A stretch of 33,676 nt of DNA, from assembly GCA_026416455.1 (NCBI GenBank), contig JAOAFE010000017.1, positions 1 to 33,676 on the forward strand, in the 5' to 3' direction. The notes beneath the pieces were generated by a model. That model saw nothing but the letters and a program-made list of their open reading frames with translations, made no database searches and was not told the origin of the DNA. This DNA is from Syntrophales bacterium. GTDB taxonomy: Bacteria; Desulfobacterota; Syntrophia; Syntrophales; UBA8958. Both the position numbers and the translations under genes were made by a program. Shown piece by piece: positions 1-6,730 of the stretch (position 1 is its first letter; every line of letters starts with the position of its first letter).

Positions 1-152
1 TTCTCCGGCTTCAACGCCTCATCATACGTCGTCCCTATCGTATTAATACAATCCATCTGCAACTCATCCGTACGATCTATCAACTGACCATTAAAATACA
101 CATTACGCTTCATCTTCGATAAACGCTGAATGTAATCTGCTTTCGTTCTCAA
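1..152 (-). CDS. 4-hydroxybutyryl-CoA dehydratase / HpaB-family flavoprotein (5' end only)
   Basis: The window edge cuts this gene, leaving the first 50 codons. The N-terminus (MRTKADYIQRLSKMKRNVYF, then NGQLIDRTDELQMD) resembles the start of the 4-hydroxyphenylacetate 3-hydroxylase / 4-hydroxybutyryl-CoA dehydratase (AbfD) family, whose members open with a short helix followed by a V-Y-x-x-G-x-x-I/L strand. The start is a TTG at 152-150; a GGAGG lies 7 bases upstream, and no nearby ATG preserves the family N-terminus. It is the last visible gene of the minus-strand beta-oxidation operon, about 50 bases after the DUF35 gene. AbfD enzymes convert 4-hydroxybutyryl-CoA to crotonyl-CoA using FAD and a 4Fe-4S cluster; the cluster ligands lie outside the window. 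AbfD fits the neighbours better than an aromatic hydroxylase, but the fragment cannot settle this. Confidence 0.72.
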   Translation of the reverse strand, partial: MRTKADYIQRLSKMKRNVYFNGQLIDRTDELQMDCINTIGTTYDEALKPE

Positions 153-185
153 TTTTTTTCCTCCCTAAAGTTGGTTTATATGCAT

Positions 186-201
186 CCTGTAGCGATACAG
201 G
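186..201 (-). other. Small hairpin between the DUF35 and AbfD-like genes
   Basis: CCTGTA and TACAGG form a perfect 6-bp stem around a 4-base loop, starting directly after the stop codon of the DUF35 gene. No T-run follows on the minus strand, so it does not look like an intrinsic terminator. It could be an mRNA processing or stability element separating the last gene from the rest of the operon. The stem is short enough that chance is possible. Confidence 0.4.
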
Positions 202-624
202 TCATAAACGTGGTAGACAAAAAACATAGTTTAACTGCCCGTTAGGCAGTTCGTTCACTTTTACCTCCAGTTCCATCCCAATGGAGATCTTGTCTTCCGG
301 TATGTCCTTTGCAATGCGTCCGAACACCTTGTATTCTCCGAAATCGACCACGGCGATGGTATAAGGAATATCTTTCTCGAATCCCACAGGGGCATACCGC
401 AAAGTACTGTAAGTAATGAGGCGCCCTTTCCCACTTACGGGGAACCACTCCATATCACTCGAAAGACAGAAAAAGCAATCAGCCCTAGGAGGAAAGAAGA
501 GCTTGTTGCACACGCGGCAGCGAGTACCCGTGACTTTTCCCGCTTCTAAATGGGAGATGAAGTCATTGGTCTTGGTTACAGCCGTAAAACTTACCGTACC
601 GAACCTTTTGAATCTATCGTCCAT
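202..624 (-). CDS. DUF35 zinc-ribbon/OB-fold protein, thiolase partner
   Basis: This is a 140-aa protein of the DUF35 (ChsH2/BbsA-like) family. Residues about 20-35 form the N-terminal helix. A rubredoxin-like zinc ribbon follows with CxxC pairs at C36/C39 and C50/C53, and an OB-fold runs from about residue 60 to the end (GKGRLITYSTLRYAP, IPYTIAVVDF). DUF35 proteins act as obligate partners of SCP2-type thiolases or acyltransferases, for example BbsA with BbsB and archaeal acetoacetyl-CoA thiolase complexes. Here it directly follows such a thiolase, two bases after its stop. A GTG at 630 would give a 4-base overlap with the thiolase, but the GGAGG is 8 bases from the ATG at 624 and abuts the GTG, so the ATG is preferred. 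It probably forms a complex with the upstream thiolase; the substrate is unknown. Confidence 0.88.
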   Translation of the reverse strand: MDDRFKRFGTVSFTAVTKTNDFISHLEAGKVTGTRCRVCNKLFFPPRADCFFCLSSDMEWFPVSGKGRLITYSTLRYAPVGFEKDIPYTIAVVDFGEYKVFGRIAKDIPEDKISIGMELEVKVNELPNGQLNYVFCLPRL

Positions 625-626
625 AA

Positions 627-1796
627 TCACTCCCTCCCCAAGATGGTGACATTGCCATAAAGTCCCACCCCCCCGATATTGTGAACGAGACCTATGACAG
701 GATCTTTTACTTGCATGGGTCCCGCCTCCCCCCTCAATTGAAGAACAATTGTCCTGATCTGAGAACCTCCTGTGGCTCCGATGGGATGCCCTTTGGAGAG
801 AAGACCACCGTCCACATTTACGGGTATTTTCCCCTCCTTATAAGTCTCTTTGCTTCTTATGAGGTCCTTTCCTTCACCGGGTTTGGCAAATCCCAAATCC
901 TCATAGGCCATCATCTCGGCAATGGTGAAACAATCATGTACCTCTGCAACGTCTACCTTATCTGGCGTGATACCCGCCATTTTATACGCCTGCTCGGCCG
1001 CCGCCCTCGCCACGGCCAGGCCAGTGAATAGTTCCCTACCCGTCACATTCACAGGGGCCGTGGCCGACCCCAATCCCAATATCCAAACTGGTTTTTTCGA
1101 AAAAATCTTCGCCTTTTCCTCATTGGCCACAATTACGCAGGAACTACCATCGGCGTTAGCACAACAATCTCCTACCCTTAGAGGGCTGGCGACGGGGCCA
1201 GACATGGGGTTAGCAGGATCGGAAAACATATCAAGTGTCACCGCCTTCCGGTATACCGCCTTTTCGTTTATCTGCCCGTATGTAGCCGCTTTCACTCGGA
1301 TAAGGGCTAAATCTTCCAGCGTGGTTCCGTATTTTGCCATATGAGCTTGGGCGTACATAGCATAATAGGCGGGCATCATCGTCCCGAAGGGACTCTCCCA
1401 CTGTATATCTGCCCCCCTCCCCATCCTTTCCTGGGATTCGGCCGAGGTGATCTCAGACATCTTTTGAAATCCAATGACGGCCACGATGTCGTGCAGACCG
1501 CTCTTTACCAATGAATAGGCTACCCTCAGACCCATACTACTTGAAGAACACAGGCTTTCGACGTAGAAGGTAGGTTGAGGATTCAACCCTAGGTATTCGG
1601 CAATAACTCCGGCTGGCGATCGCTGTTTGTCATATTCAGGAGCCGAACAGACAACAGATGCACTAATATCAGACACTTTGATGCCCGCATCAAGGATAGC
1701 TTCCTTGAACCCTTCAAATGCGAGTTCCCTAATCCCTCCGGGGTAACTACGGACGAAAGCGCTTTGCCCTACACCAATGATGGCAACTCTTCCCAT
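627..1796 (-). CDS. SCP2/lipid-transfer-type thiolase (acetyl-CoA acetyltransferase family)
   Basis: This 389-aa thiolase-fold protein has the features of the SCP-x/BbsB subgroup. The nucleophilic cysteine is in the ESLCSSSS motif at about C83. An HDCF motif occupies the usual NEAF position, followed by GHPIGATG and a C-terminal HNIGGVG in place of the CGGGG of classical thiolases. Together with DUF35 neighbours, such proteins catalyse thiolytic or retro-aldol cleavage of branched or aryl acyl-CoAs. The start chosen is the ATG at 1796 (MGRVAIIGVG), preceded by AGGAGG four bases away; an extension to 1841 adds 15 residues unlike the family. It sits between the acyl-CoA dehydrogenase (25-base gap) and the DUF35 gene. 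The altered C-terminal catalytic motif suggests a substrate other than plain acetoacetyl-CoA, which the next thiolase can handle. Confidence 0.87.
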   Translation of the reverse strand: MGRVAIIGVGQSAFVRSYPGGIRELAFEGFKEAILDAGIKVSDISASVVCSAPEYDKQRSPAGVIAEYLGLNPQPTFYVESLCSSSSMGLRVAYSLVKSGLHDIVAVIGFQKMSEITSAESQERMGRGADIQWESPFGTMMPAYYAMYAQAHMAKYGTTLEDLALIRVKAATYGQINEKAVYRKAVTLDMFSDPANPMSGPVASPLRVGDCCANADGSSCVIVANEEKAKIFSKKPVWILGLGSATAPVNVTGRELFTGLAVARAAAEQAYKMAGITPDKVDVAEVHDCFTIAEMMAYEDLGFAKPGEGKDLIRSKETYKEGKIPVNVDGGLLSKGHPIGATGGSQIRTIVLQLRGEAGPMQVKDPVIGLVHNIGGVGLYGNVTILGRE

Positions 1797-1821
1797 TTTG
1801 CCTCCTTTCGCCCCTCTTGCC

Positions 1822-2979
1822 TTATACCCGATTGGGTGCAAATCCCAAGGCGGCGTTAGCGATGATCATAGTATGCATATTGGACGTGCCTTCCAGGGTC
1901 TCAAACTGTTTTGAATCGCGAAGGAACCTACCACAGGGATACTCTTCGGAATAACCGAAGGAACCGAACAGTTTCATGCACTCATTGGCGTCATGTACTA
2001 CCACCTTGGCACCAAACAGCTTTGCCATGGAAGTTTCCATCGTATTGGGGAGCCCCCGGTCTTTCAGCCACGCTGCCTGATATACGAGGTATTTTAAGGC
2101 ATCGTGGTTCATCTTCATTTCGGCGATTTGCTGTTGAATGAGCTGATAACGCCCGATAAGCTGACCGAACTGGGACCTCTCCGTCGCATATTTGATCGAT
2201 GCCTCTAATATGGCTCCAGAAAGCCCCAGGGCACCCGCCGCGCAACCCAAACGAGTGGCATTGAGCTGGGTCATACAGATACCAAAACCCTCGTTTACTT
2301 TACCTAGGACAAGCTCCTTGGGAACTTTCACGTCTTCAAACGTGATCTCTGCCGTATCGGAAGCAAGAAGCCCTACTTTATCGTGTATTTTCCGCCGCGT
2401 GATACCCGGAAGGCTATAATCCATGATGAGACAAGTAACTCCTCGGGCACCTGCGTCTTTGTCTGTTTTTACATAGAGAAGTCCATGGTCACAGACGGTG
2501 CCGTTTGTGATCCACATTTTAGTTCCATTTAAAAGGAAATAATCTCCCTTGTCTTCCGCGCGACACTTCATGCCGGCAACATCCGAACCCACATCCGGTT
2601 CCGTCATGGCGAAACTCCCTACATACTCCCCGCTGACAAACTTAGGAATGTAATGTTTCTTTTGCTCTTCCGTTCCGAACTTTTGAATGGTGAGGGCCGG
2701 ACCCCAACATTGCATATTAAAAGGCATTCGCCAGGAGGTATGGACCTTTGCGATCTGTTCGATTACCAAGACTCCTTCCAGAAAACCCATGCCGTTTCCG
2801 CCGTACTTCTCGTCAATGCAGAAGCCGAAGAATCCCAATTCGGCCATCTTTTCAAATATCTCTCGACGCCAGTGCTGATTCTTCTCGTCTTCTTCCACAT
2901 AGGGTTTAATCTCGTTCTCGGCGAAATCTCTCGCCATTTCTTGAAGCATTTTTTGCTCATCCGTTAATGCGAAATTCAT
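1822..2979 (-). CDS. Acyl-CoA dehydrogenase, glutaryl-CoA dehydrogenase-like
   Basis: This is a full-length 385-aa FAD acyl-CoA dehydrogenase. It carries the FAD/substrate signature AMTEPDVGSD (about 124-133), the WITNG motif (156-160), the helical C-terminal signature around FGSFGYSEEYP, and the catalytic base E363 in TLEGTSNMH. The overall pattern resembles glutaryl-CoA dehydrogenases. By eye, R84 (HTSWRMPFN) aligns with the arginine that in human glutaryl-CoA dehydrogenase binds the distal carboxylate. If right, the likely reaction is glutaryl-CoA to glutaconyl-CoA, the non-decarboxylating form expected next to a glutaconyl-CoA decarboxylase; the sequence alone does not separate decarboxylating from non-decarboxylating types. 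The ATG at 2979 has AAAGGAG 7 bases upstream. It is the third gene of the minus-strand operon. A short-chain acyl-CoA dehydrogenase is the alternative. No ETF genes are in the window. Confidence 0.85.
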   Translation of the reverse strand: MNFALTDEQKMLQEMARDFAENEIKPYVEEDEKNQHWRREIFEKMAELGFFGFCIDEKYGGNGMGFLEGVLVIEQIAKVHTSWRMPFNMQCWGPALTIQKFGTEEQKKHYIPKFVSGEYVGSFAMTEPDVGSDVAGMKCRAEDKGDYFLLNGTKMWITNGTVCDHGLLYVKTDKDAGARGVTCLIMDYSLPGITRRKIHDKVGLLASDTAEITFEDVKVPKELVLGKVNEGFGICMTQLNATRLGCAAGALGLSGAILEASIKYATERSQFGQLIGRYQLIQQQIAEMKMNHDALKYLVYQAAWLKDRGLPNTMETSMAKLFGAKVVVHDANECMKLFGSFGYSEEYPCGRFLRDSKQFETLEGTSNMHTMIIANAALGFAPNRV

Positions 2980-3004
2980 CGCTCATCTCCTTTACTGTTT
3001 GTTT

Positions 3005-4267
3005 TTATCTTTCTACGATCATACATATTCCTTGACCACCGCCCCCGCAGATTGTTTCCAACCCAAAGCGGGCGCCGCGGCGTCTCATTTCGTAGAGGAG
3101 GGTGGTAAGCCTCATCGTCCCCGTAGCCCCAATGGGGTGTCCCAAAGAGATACCCGATCCATTAACGTTTACTTTTTCTTCTATTTCCTCATCGGAGAGA
3201 CCACACATTCGGGCATCGGCCAGACACTGAACGGCAAAGGCTTCTTGAACCTCTATTAAGTCCATATCATGAATGGAAACACCTACCTTGGCCAAAGCCT
3301 TATTTACTGCTTCCGGAACCGCCGGGTAGGTAAGGGTTGGGTCGGTCGCGGCAACAGCACAGGCCCTAAAGACGGCCATAGGTTCCACTCCGAGTTCTTT
3401 TGCCTTCCTTTCCGAAGCCATAACAACCACGGCCGCTCCATCGTTTTCGGAGGAGGAATTTCCCGCCGTACATACCCCGTCGGTGTAAATAGGTCTCAGC
3501 TTGGCCAGTTTTTCTAAGGTTGTATCCCTCCTGGGCCCCTCATCGACGGAAAAGAATATATCTTCGCCCCCTTTGCCCTTCCCGATCGGAACGGGTACTA
3601 TTTCCTCGGCAAATTTGCCAGCATCTTGCGCGGCAACAGCGCGCAGATGGCTTCTTAAAGCCCAGCGATCTGCCTCTTCTCTCGTAATCTTTTCCCTTTT
3701 GGCTGCCGTCTCTGCCCAAGTCATCATGGAACTTAATTCCCCATAGCGATGGATGGGCTGTGACATAACCCGAGCTCTCTGTATCCGGTCGTAGAGGGGA
3801 ATTCCCCACATCGCCAAAGCTCCATGACCACGGGGCATAAAACCGTACTTCTCGTGGTTTTTCCCGCCCAAACCCCATTTAATGTCCCCTGGCAGGTAGA
3901 GCTCGGCCTGACTCATAGAGTCCATGCCACCAGCAATGACGATGTTAGCATTACCTGTCTGAATCTTCATCGCTCCGATAAAGACCGAATCCAGACCGGA
4001 ACAACACCGCCGGTCCAACACCATACCCGGTATTGTATCGGGCCAACCTGCATCGAGGACGGCCATCCGCGCCCCATTTGCACATTCACCGTTTTGGTAG
4101 GCACTGCCCATAATGACATCATCCACTTGCGCGGGGTCGATCTTCGCTCTCTCTGCCGCTGCCTGCAAGACAATACTTGCCAAACGGTATACCGGAATGT
4201 CCTTCAAAGAACCTCCGTACGCTCCGATTGGTGTCCGCGCACAACTCAAGATTACTACTTTTTCCAT
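3005..4267 (-). CDS. Acetyl-CoA acetyltransferase (thiolase)
   Basis: This 420-aa classical thiolase cleaves acetoacetyl-CoA or 3-ketoacyl-CoA to acetyl-CoA in the cytoplasm. The N-terminal SCARTPIGAYGG matches thiolase I/II. The acyl-carrying cysteine is C88 in DRRCCSGLDS, the histidine lies in SLGHPIGATG, and the second catalytic cysteine in CGGGGQG. An insertion around residues 125-175 (LYLPGDIKWG, PRGHGALAMW) makes it somewhat longer than the usual 390-400 aa. AAAGGG precedes the ATG at 4267 by 7 bases. It follows 3-hydroxybutyryl-CoA dehydrogenase by 24 bases, so it can take that enzyme's acetoacetyl-CoA product. A second thiolase of the same reaction class is encoded at 10465 in the divergent operon, so the two may differ in chain length or expression. 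Confidence 0.93.
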   Translation of the reverse strand: MEKVVILSCARTPIGAYGGSLKDIPVYRLASIVLQAAAERAKIDPAQVDDVIMGSAYQNGECANGARMAVLDAGWPDTIPGMVLDRRCCSGLDSVFIGAMKIQTGNANIVIAGGMDSMSQAELYLPGDIKWGLGGKNHEKYGFMPRGHGALAMWGIPLYDRIQRARVMSQPIHRYGELSSMMTWAETAAKREKITREEADRWALRSHLRAVAAQDAGKFAEEIVPVPIGKGKGGEDIFFSVDEGPRRDTTLEKLAKLRPIYTDGVCTAGNSSSENDGAAVVVMASERKAKELGVEPMAVFRACAVAATDPTLTYPAVPEAVNKALAKVGVSIHDMDLIEVQEAFAVQCLADARMCGLSDEEIEEKVNVNGSGISLGHPIGATGTMRLTTLLYEMRRRGARFGLETICGGGGQGICMIVER

Positions 4268-4291
4268 ACGTTTACCCTTTCTTCGCTTTGA

Positions 4292-5179
4292 TTACAAATT
4301 GATATCCGTTCGAGGCTTTTTCTCCCCGGAAGTATAATCATACCATCCCTTGCCCGTCTTGCGACCCAAATCACCACACTGAACCATCTTCTCTAGGAGG
4401 AGGGGTGGTTTGAATTTGGGGTCCTTATACCCTTCGTAAAGGGTCCTAAACACATTCAAACCGATTTCAAGGCCAACAAAATCTGCCAGTTCAAAGGGCC
4501 CCATAGGGTGATTCAATCCCAGTTTTATAGCCTTGTCAATATCTTCTAATGAAGCAACACCTTCAAGCAGACACTGGTAACATTCGGCCCGGAAGGCAGC
4601 GTTGACCCGATTGACGAGAAAACCTGGCACATCTTTTACCCGTACCGTTTCTTTTTTCATGCGATGAGCTATTTCCTCGGTTATCCTCGTCGTTTCTTCG
4701 GACGTTTTGAGCGCCCGAATTACCTCCACCAATCTCATAACGGGAACGGGGCTGAAGAAGTGCATTCCAATGAAGCGATCGGGCCGCTTAGTTACTGAAG
4801 CCAGAGAGTTAATGGGGATAGAAGAGGTATTGGAGGCGAGAATCACCTCCGGTCGGCAGATTTGATCCAATTTTTGAAAGATCTCCTTTTTCACTTCATA
4901 ATTTTCAAAGGCTGCCTCGATGACAAAATCCACCTGTCCCCCATCTGCCAAATCTACAGATTTGGATATGCGGGCAAGAGTCTGCTCCTTTTCCTCTGCC
5001 GACATTTTCTCCTTCTTGACCTGTCCGTCGAGATTTTTTTCTATATTGCTCAAACCGCGTTCAACCAGCTCCATGGATACATCGTTTAAAACCACCTCGT
5101 AACCATTTTGAGCCGCAACCTGGGCAATGCCCCCGCCCATGAGGCCGGCTCCTACCACGAGAATTCTCTTTACCTCCAT
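4292..5179 (-). CDS. hbd: 3-hydroxybutyryl-CoA dehydrogenase
   Basis: This 295-aa NAD(P)-dependent enzyme oxidises (S)-3-hydroxybutyryl-CoA to acetoacetyl-CoA, or reduces it in the other direction. The N-terminal Rossmann motif is VVGAGLMGGGIA (residues 8-19). ASNTSSIPI lies near 115-123, the catalytic histidine is H140 in GMHFFSPVPVM, and the C-terminal domain has NHPMGPFELAD and the closing GRKTGKGWYDY. The reading frame is open upstream to 5608, but the ATG at 5179 is preceded by GGGAGG at 8 bases and gives the exact family N-terminus, so the upstream extension is rejected. It is the first gene of the minus-strand operon, about 43 bases downstream of the start expected from the sigma-54-like promoter at 5232-5248. 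Confidence 0.95.
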   Translation of the reverse strand: MEVKRILVVGAGLMGGGIAQVAAQNGYEVVLNDVSMELVERGLSNIEKNLDGQVKKEKMSAEEKEQTLARISKSVDLADGGQVDFVIEAAFENYEVKKEIFQKLDQICRPEVILASNTSSIPINSLASVTKRPDRFIGMHFFSPVPVMRLVEVIRALKTSEETTRITEEIAHRMKKETVRVKDVPGFLVNRVNAAFRAECYQCLLEGVASLEDIDKAIKLGLNHPMGPFELADFVGLEIGLNVFRTLYEGYKDPKFKPPLLLEKMVQCGDLGRKTGKGWYDYTSGEKKPRTDINL

Positions 5180-5231
5180 AATGTTCGCCTCCCTTGCTTT
5201 TTGCTGGATAAATGTTAACCATCGTTTCTTG

Positions 5232-5248
5232 AGCAAAGAACATACCAG
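5232..5248 (-). promoter_or_regulatory. Sigma-54 (-24/-12) promoter for the minus-strand beta-oxidation operon
   Basis: Read on the minus strand the sequence is CTGGTATGTTCTTTGCT, matching the consensus YTGGCACGRNNNTTGCW at all but three defined positions and keeping the required ten bases between the invariant GG and GC. It lies about 53 bases upstream of the hbd start codon, in the divergent region next to a sigma-54 activator gene. The motif and spacing are seen directly; activity is inferred. Confidence 0.72.
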
Positions 5249-5302
5249 ACAATACCATCGTTTTTTCGCCCTATCGGAACCCTTTGACTCAAAAGTGGGA
5301 TG

Positions 5303-5365
5303 CCCGTGAAAGATCATTGACAAAAAAACGAATCCTTGTGTATAAAAAATAAACACGGTCACGGG
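5303..5365. repeat. Widely spaced inverted 7-mer, possible activator half-sites
   Basis: CCCGTGA at 5303-5309 and its reverse complement TCACGGG at 5359-5365 are separated by 49 bases, with centres 56 bases apart (a little over five helical turns). They flank the sigma-70-like promoter of the activator gene and lie 55-130 bases upstream of the divergent sigma-54 promoter, where an enhancer would be expected. Two 7-mers can match by chance, so this is only a candidate. Confidence 0.3.
5317..5346 (+). promoter_or_regulatory. Sigma-70-type promoter of the sigma-54 activator gene
   Basis: A perfect -35 box TTGACA (5317-5322) and a -10 box TATAAA (5341-5346) are separated by 18 bases. The start codon of the activator gene follows at 5379, giving a leader of roughly 25 bases. 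This fits ordinary housekeeping expression of the regulator while its two flanking operons depend on sigma-54. Confidence 0.7.
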
Positions 5366-5378
5366 AAAGGTTCCGCTC

Positions 5379-6677
5379 ATGAAAAATTTCTTCCAATTGC
5401 TCGATTTAGCATCCGATGGAATGGCGCTTGTCACACCTCTTGGTCGGATTGAATACAGCAACCAAATCTTCAAAAACAGTTTTTCGGAACCATCGGTTTT
5501 TAAGGATAAATTCTCATTCCTTTGGGAAGCCCTCTCAAAGACAAAAAGCTGGCCCTTACAGGTAGAGCTCCCAGGCGGAGGGGAAATTACTGTATACCAA
5601 ATAAACAAAAGTCCGAAGGGTGGGGACTTTTATTATTTCCTTCTCGTCAAGGGATTAAAGATAGAAAAAGAACACCCAGTTTCGGAAGACTCTTTCCCCA
5701 GTCATCAAGAAGAGTTAGGACCTGAATTCCAAGAACTCGTGGGAGAGGACCCCCAATTTAGACGGGCGCTCTTAATTGCTAAGAGGGCGGCTAAATCCGA
5801 CCTCCCCGTACTTATCACTGGCGAAAGTGGTACGGGGAAAGAAATACTTGCCCGCGCCATCCATAGAACGAGCCGACGTCGGGAGAAGGCCTTGGTTGAT
5901 GTAAATTGTGCGGCCATTCCCGAAAGTCTCATAGAAAGCGAACTTTTCGGCTACGAAAGGGGAGCCTTCACGGGGGCGAGAAAGGAAGGTCGAGTCGGTT
6001 TTTTTGATCTCGCGCACGAGGGTACGATTTTCCTCGACGAAATTGGGGACGCCTCCCTTCAGGCTCAATCTAAGTTACTTAGAGTCTTGGAAGACGGTTG
6101 TTTCAAGCGGGTGGGCGGGAATCGAAATGTTACAGTCGATGTCAGGGTTATCTCTGCTACCAATCAAGACTTAAGGAAACTGATCGCCGAAAAAACGTTT
6201 CGTGAAGACCTTTACTACCGTCTAAACACTTTTACGATCGAGCTTCCTCCTTTAAGGGAGAGGAAAAAAGATATCCCCCTATTGGTTGAACATTTTCTTT
6301 CTCAGGCCGGTGGCGAGCAGAGGCACATGAAATTCCTTCCTTCGACCATGGACATCCTCCTTACTTACGACTGGCCGGGCAATGTAAGAGAATTAAAGGG
6401 AGTGGTAAACTACGCCATAAATATGAGCCCCTCCAAACTCGTTACGCCCGATTCTCTGCCCCGATTTCTTTTTTCTCCCACGAGGGAAGCGTCGGCGGAC
6501 AAAAAAAAACCTGATCTCTCCTCCCACCAATCGCTACCTGAGATCCTCAAGGAAGTGGAAAGAACTTTAATCCAGGAGGCACTGGAGAACTCCCCTAACA
6601 GATCGTCTGCCATCAAGCGTCTTGGCATTAGCCGAAGAACCTTCTATCAAAAACTAAAAGAGTATCATCTCGGTTAG
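5379..6677 (+). CDS. Sigma-54-dependent transcriptional activator (PAS-AAA+-Fis)
   Basis: This is a 432-aa enhancer-binding protein. Residues 1-95 look like a divergent PAS-type sensor domain (MALVTPLGRIEYSNQ), with no receiver domain. The AAA+ domain runs from about 115 to 350: Walker A GESGTGKE (148-155), the sigma-54 contact loop GAFTGA (195-200), Walker B IFLDEIGD (217-224), REDLYYRL (275-282) and WPGNVREL (332-339). The C-terminus is a Fis-type helix-turn-helix (about 395-430, SSAIKRLGISRRTFYQKLKE). It has its own sigma-70-like promoter and lies between two operons, each preceded by a sigma-54-like promoter, so it probably activates both. The lack of a receiver domain suggests direct sensing of a small ligand, perhaps an acyl-CoA or aromatic acid; the ligand cannot be read from the sequence. 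Confidence 0.95.
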   Translation: MKNFFQLLDLASDGMALVTPLGRIEYSNQIFKNSFSEPSVFKDKFSFLWEALSKTKSWPLQVELPGGGEITVYQINKSPKGGDFYYFLLVKGLKIEKEHPVSEDSFPSHQEELGPEFQELVGEDPQFRRALLIAKRAAKSDLPVLITGESGTGKEILARAIHRTSRRREKALVDVNCAAIPESLIESELFGYERGAFTGARKEGRVGFFDLAHEGTIFLDEIGDASLQAQSKLLRVLEDGCFKRVGGNRNVTVDVRVISATNQDLRKLIAEKTFREDLYYRLNTFTIELPPLRERKKDIPLLVEHFLSQAGGEQRHMKFLPSTMDILLTYDWPGNVRELKGVVNYAINMSPSKLVTPDSLPRFLFSPTREASADKKKPDLSSHQSLPEILKEVERTLIQEALENSPNRSSAIKRLGISRRTFYQKLKEYHLG

Positions 6678-6681
6678 TGAG

Positions 6682-6698
6682 TTGGAACGATATATGCT
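6682..6698 (+). promoter_or_regulatory. Sigma-54 (-24/-12) promoter for the plus-strand operon
   Basis: TTGGAACGATATATGCT matches YTGGCACGRNNNTTGCW at all but two defined positions, with exactly ten bases between GG and GC. It begins five bases after the stop codon of the activator gene. The expected transcript start near 6709 lies upstream of the ATG at 6731. With the promoter at 5232-5248, the activator gene is bracketed by two outward-facing sigma-54 sites. Confidence 0.72.
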
Positions 6699-6730
6699 TA
6701 TGGTAAACGTTCCCCTGGGGAATGGATGGA

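Noticed and set aside
681-1344. Plus-strand reading frames across the SCP2 thiolase
   Set aside because: They are antisense shadows of a well-supported gene, with no ribosome sites and no recognisable protein motifs.
2107-2121. EMKM sequence as a biotin attachment site
   Set aside because: The only MKM-like match I noticed in a real protein is in the C-terminal helical domain of the acyl-CoA dehydrogenase (about residues 287-290), which is not a biotinyl domain.
5180-5608. Upstream extension of the 3-hydroxybutyryl-CoA dehydrogenase reading frame
   Set aside because: The extra 143 residues have no family similarity, cross the divergent promoter region and overlap the activator gene. A strong ribosome site marks the ATG at 5179.
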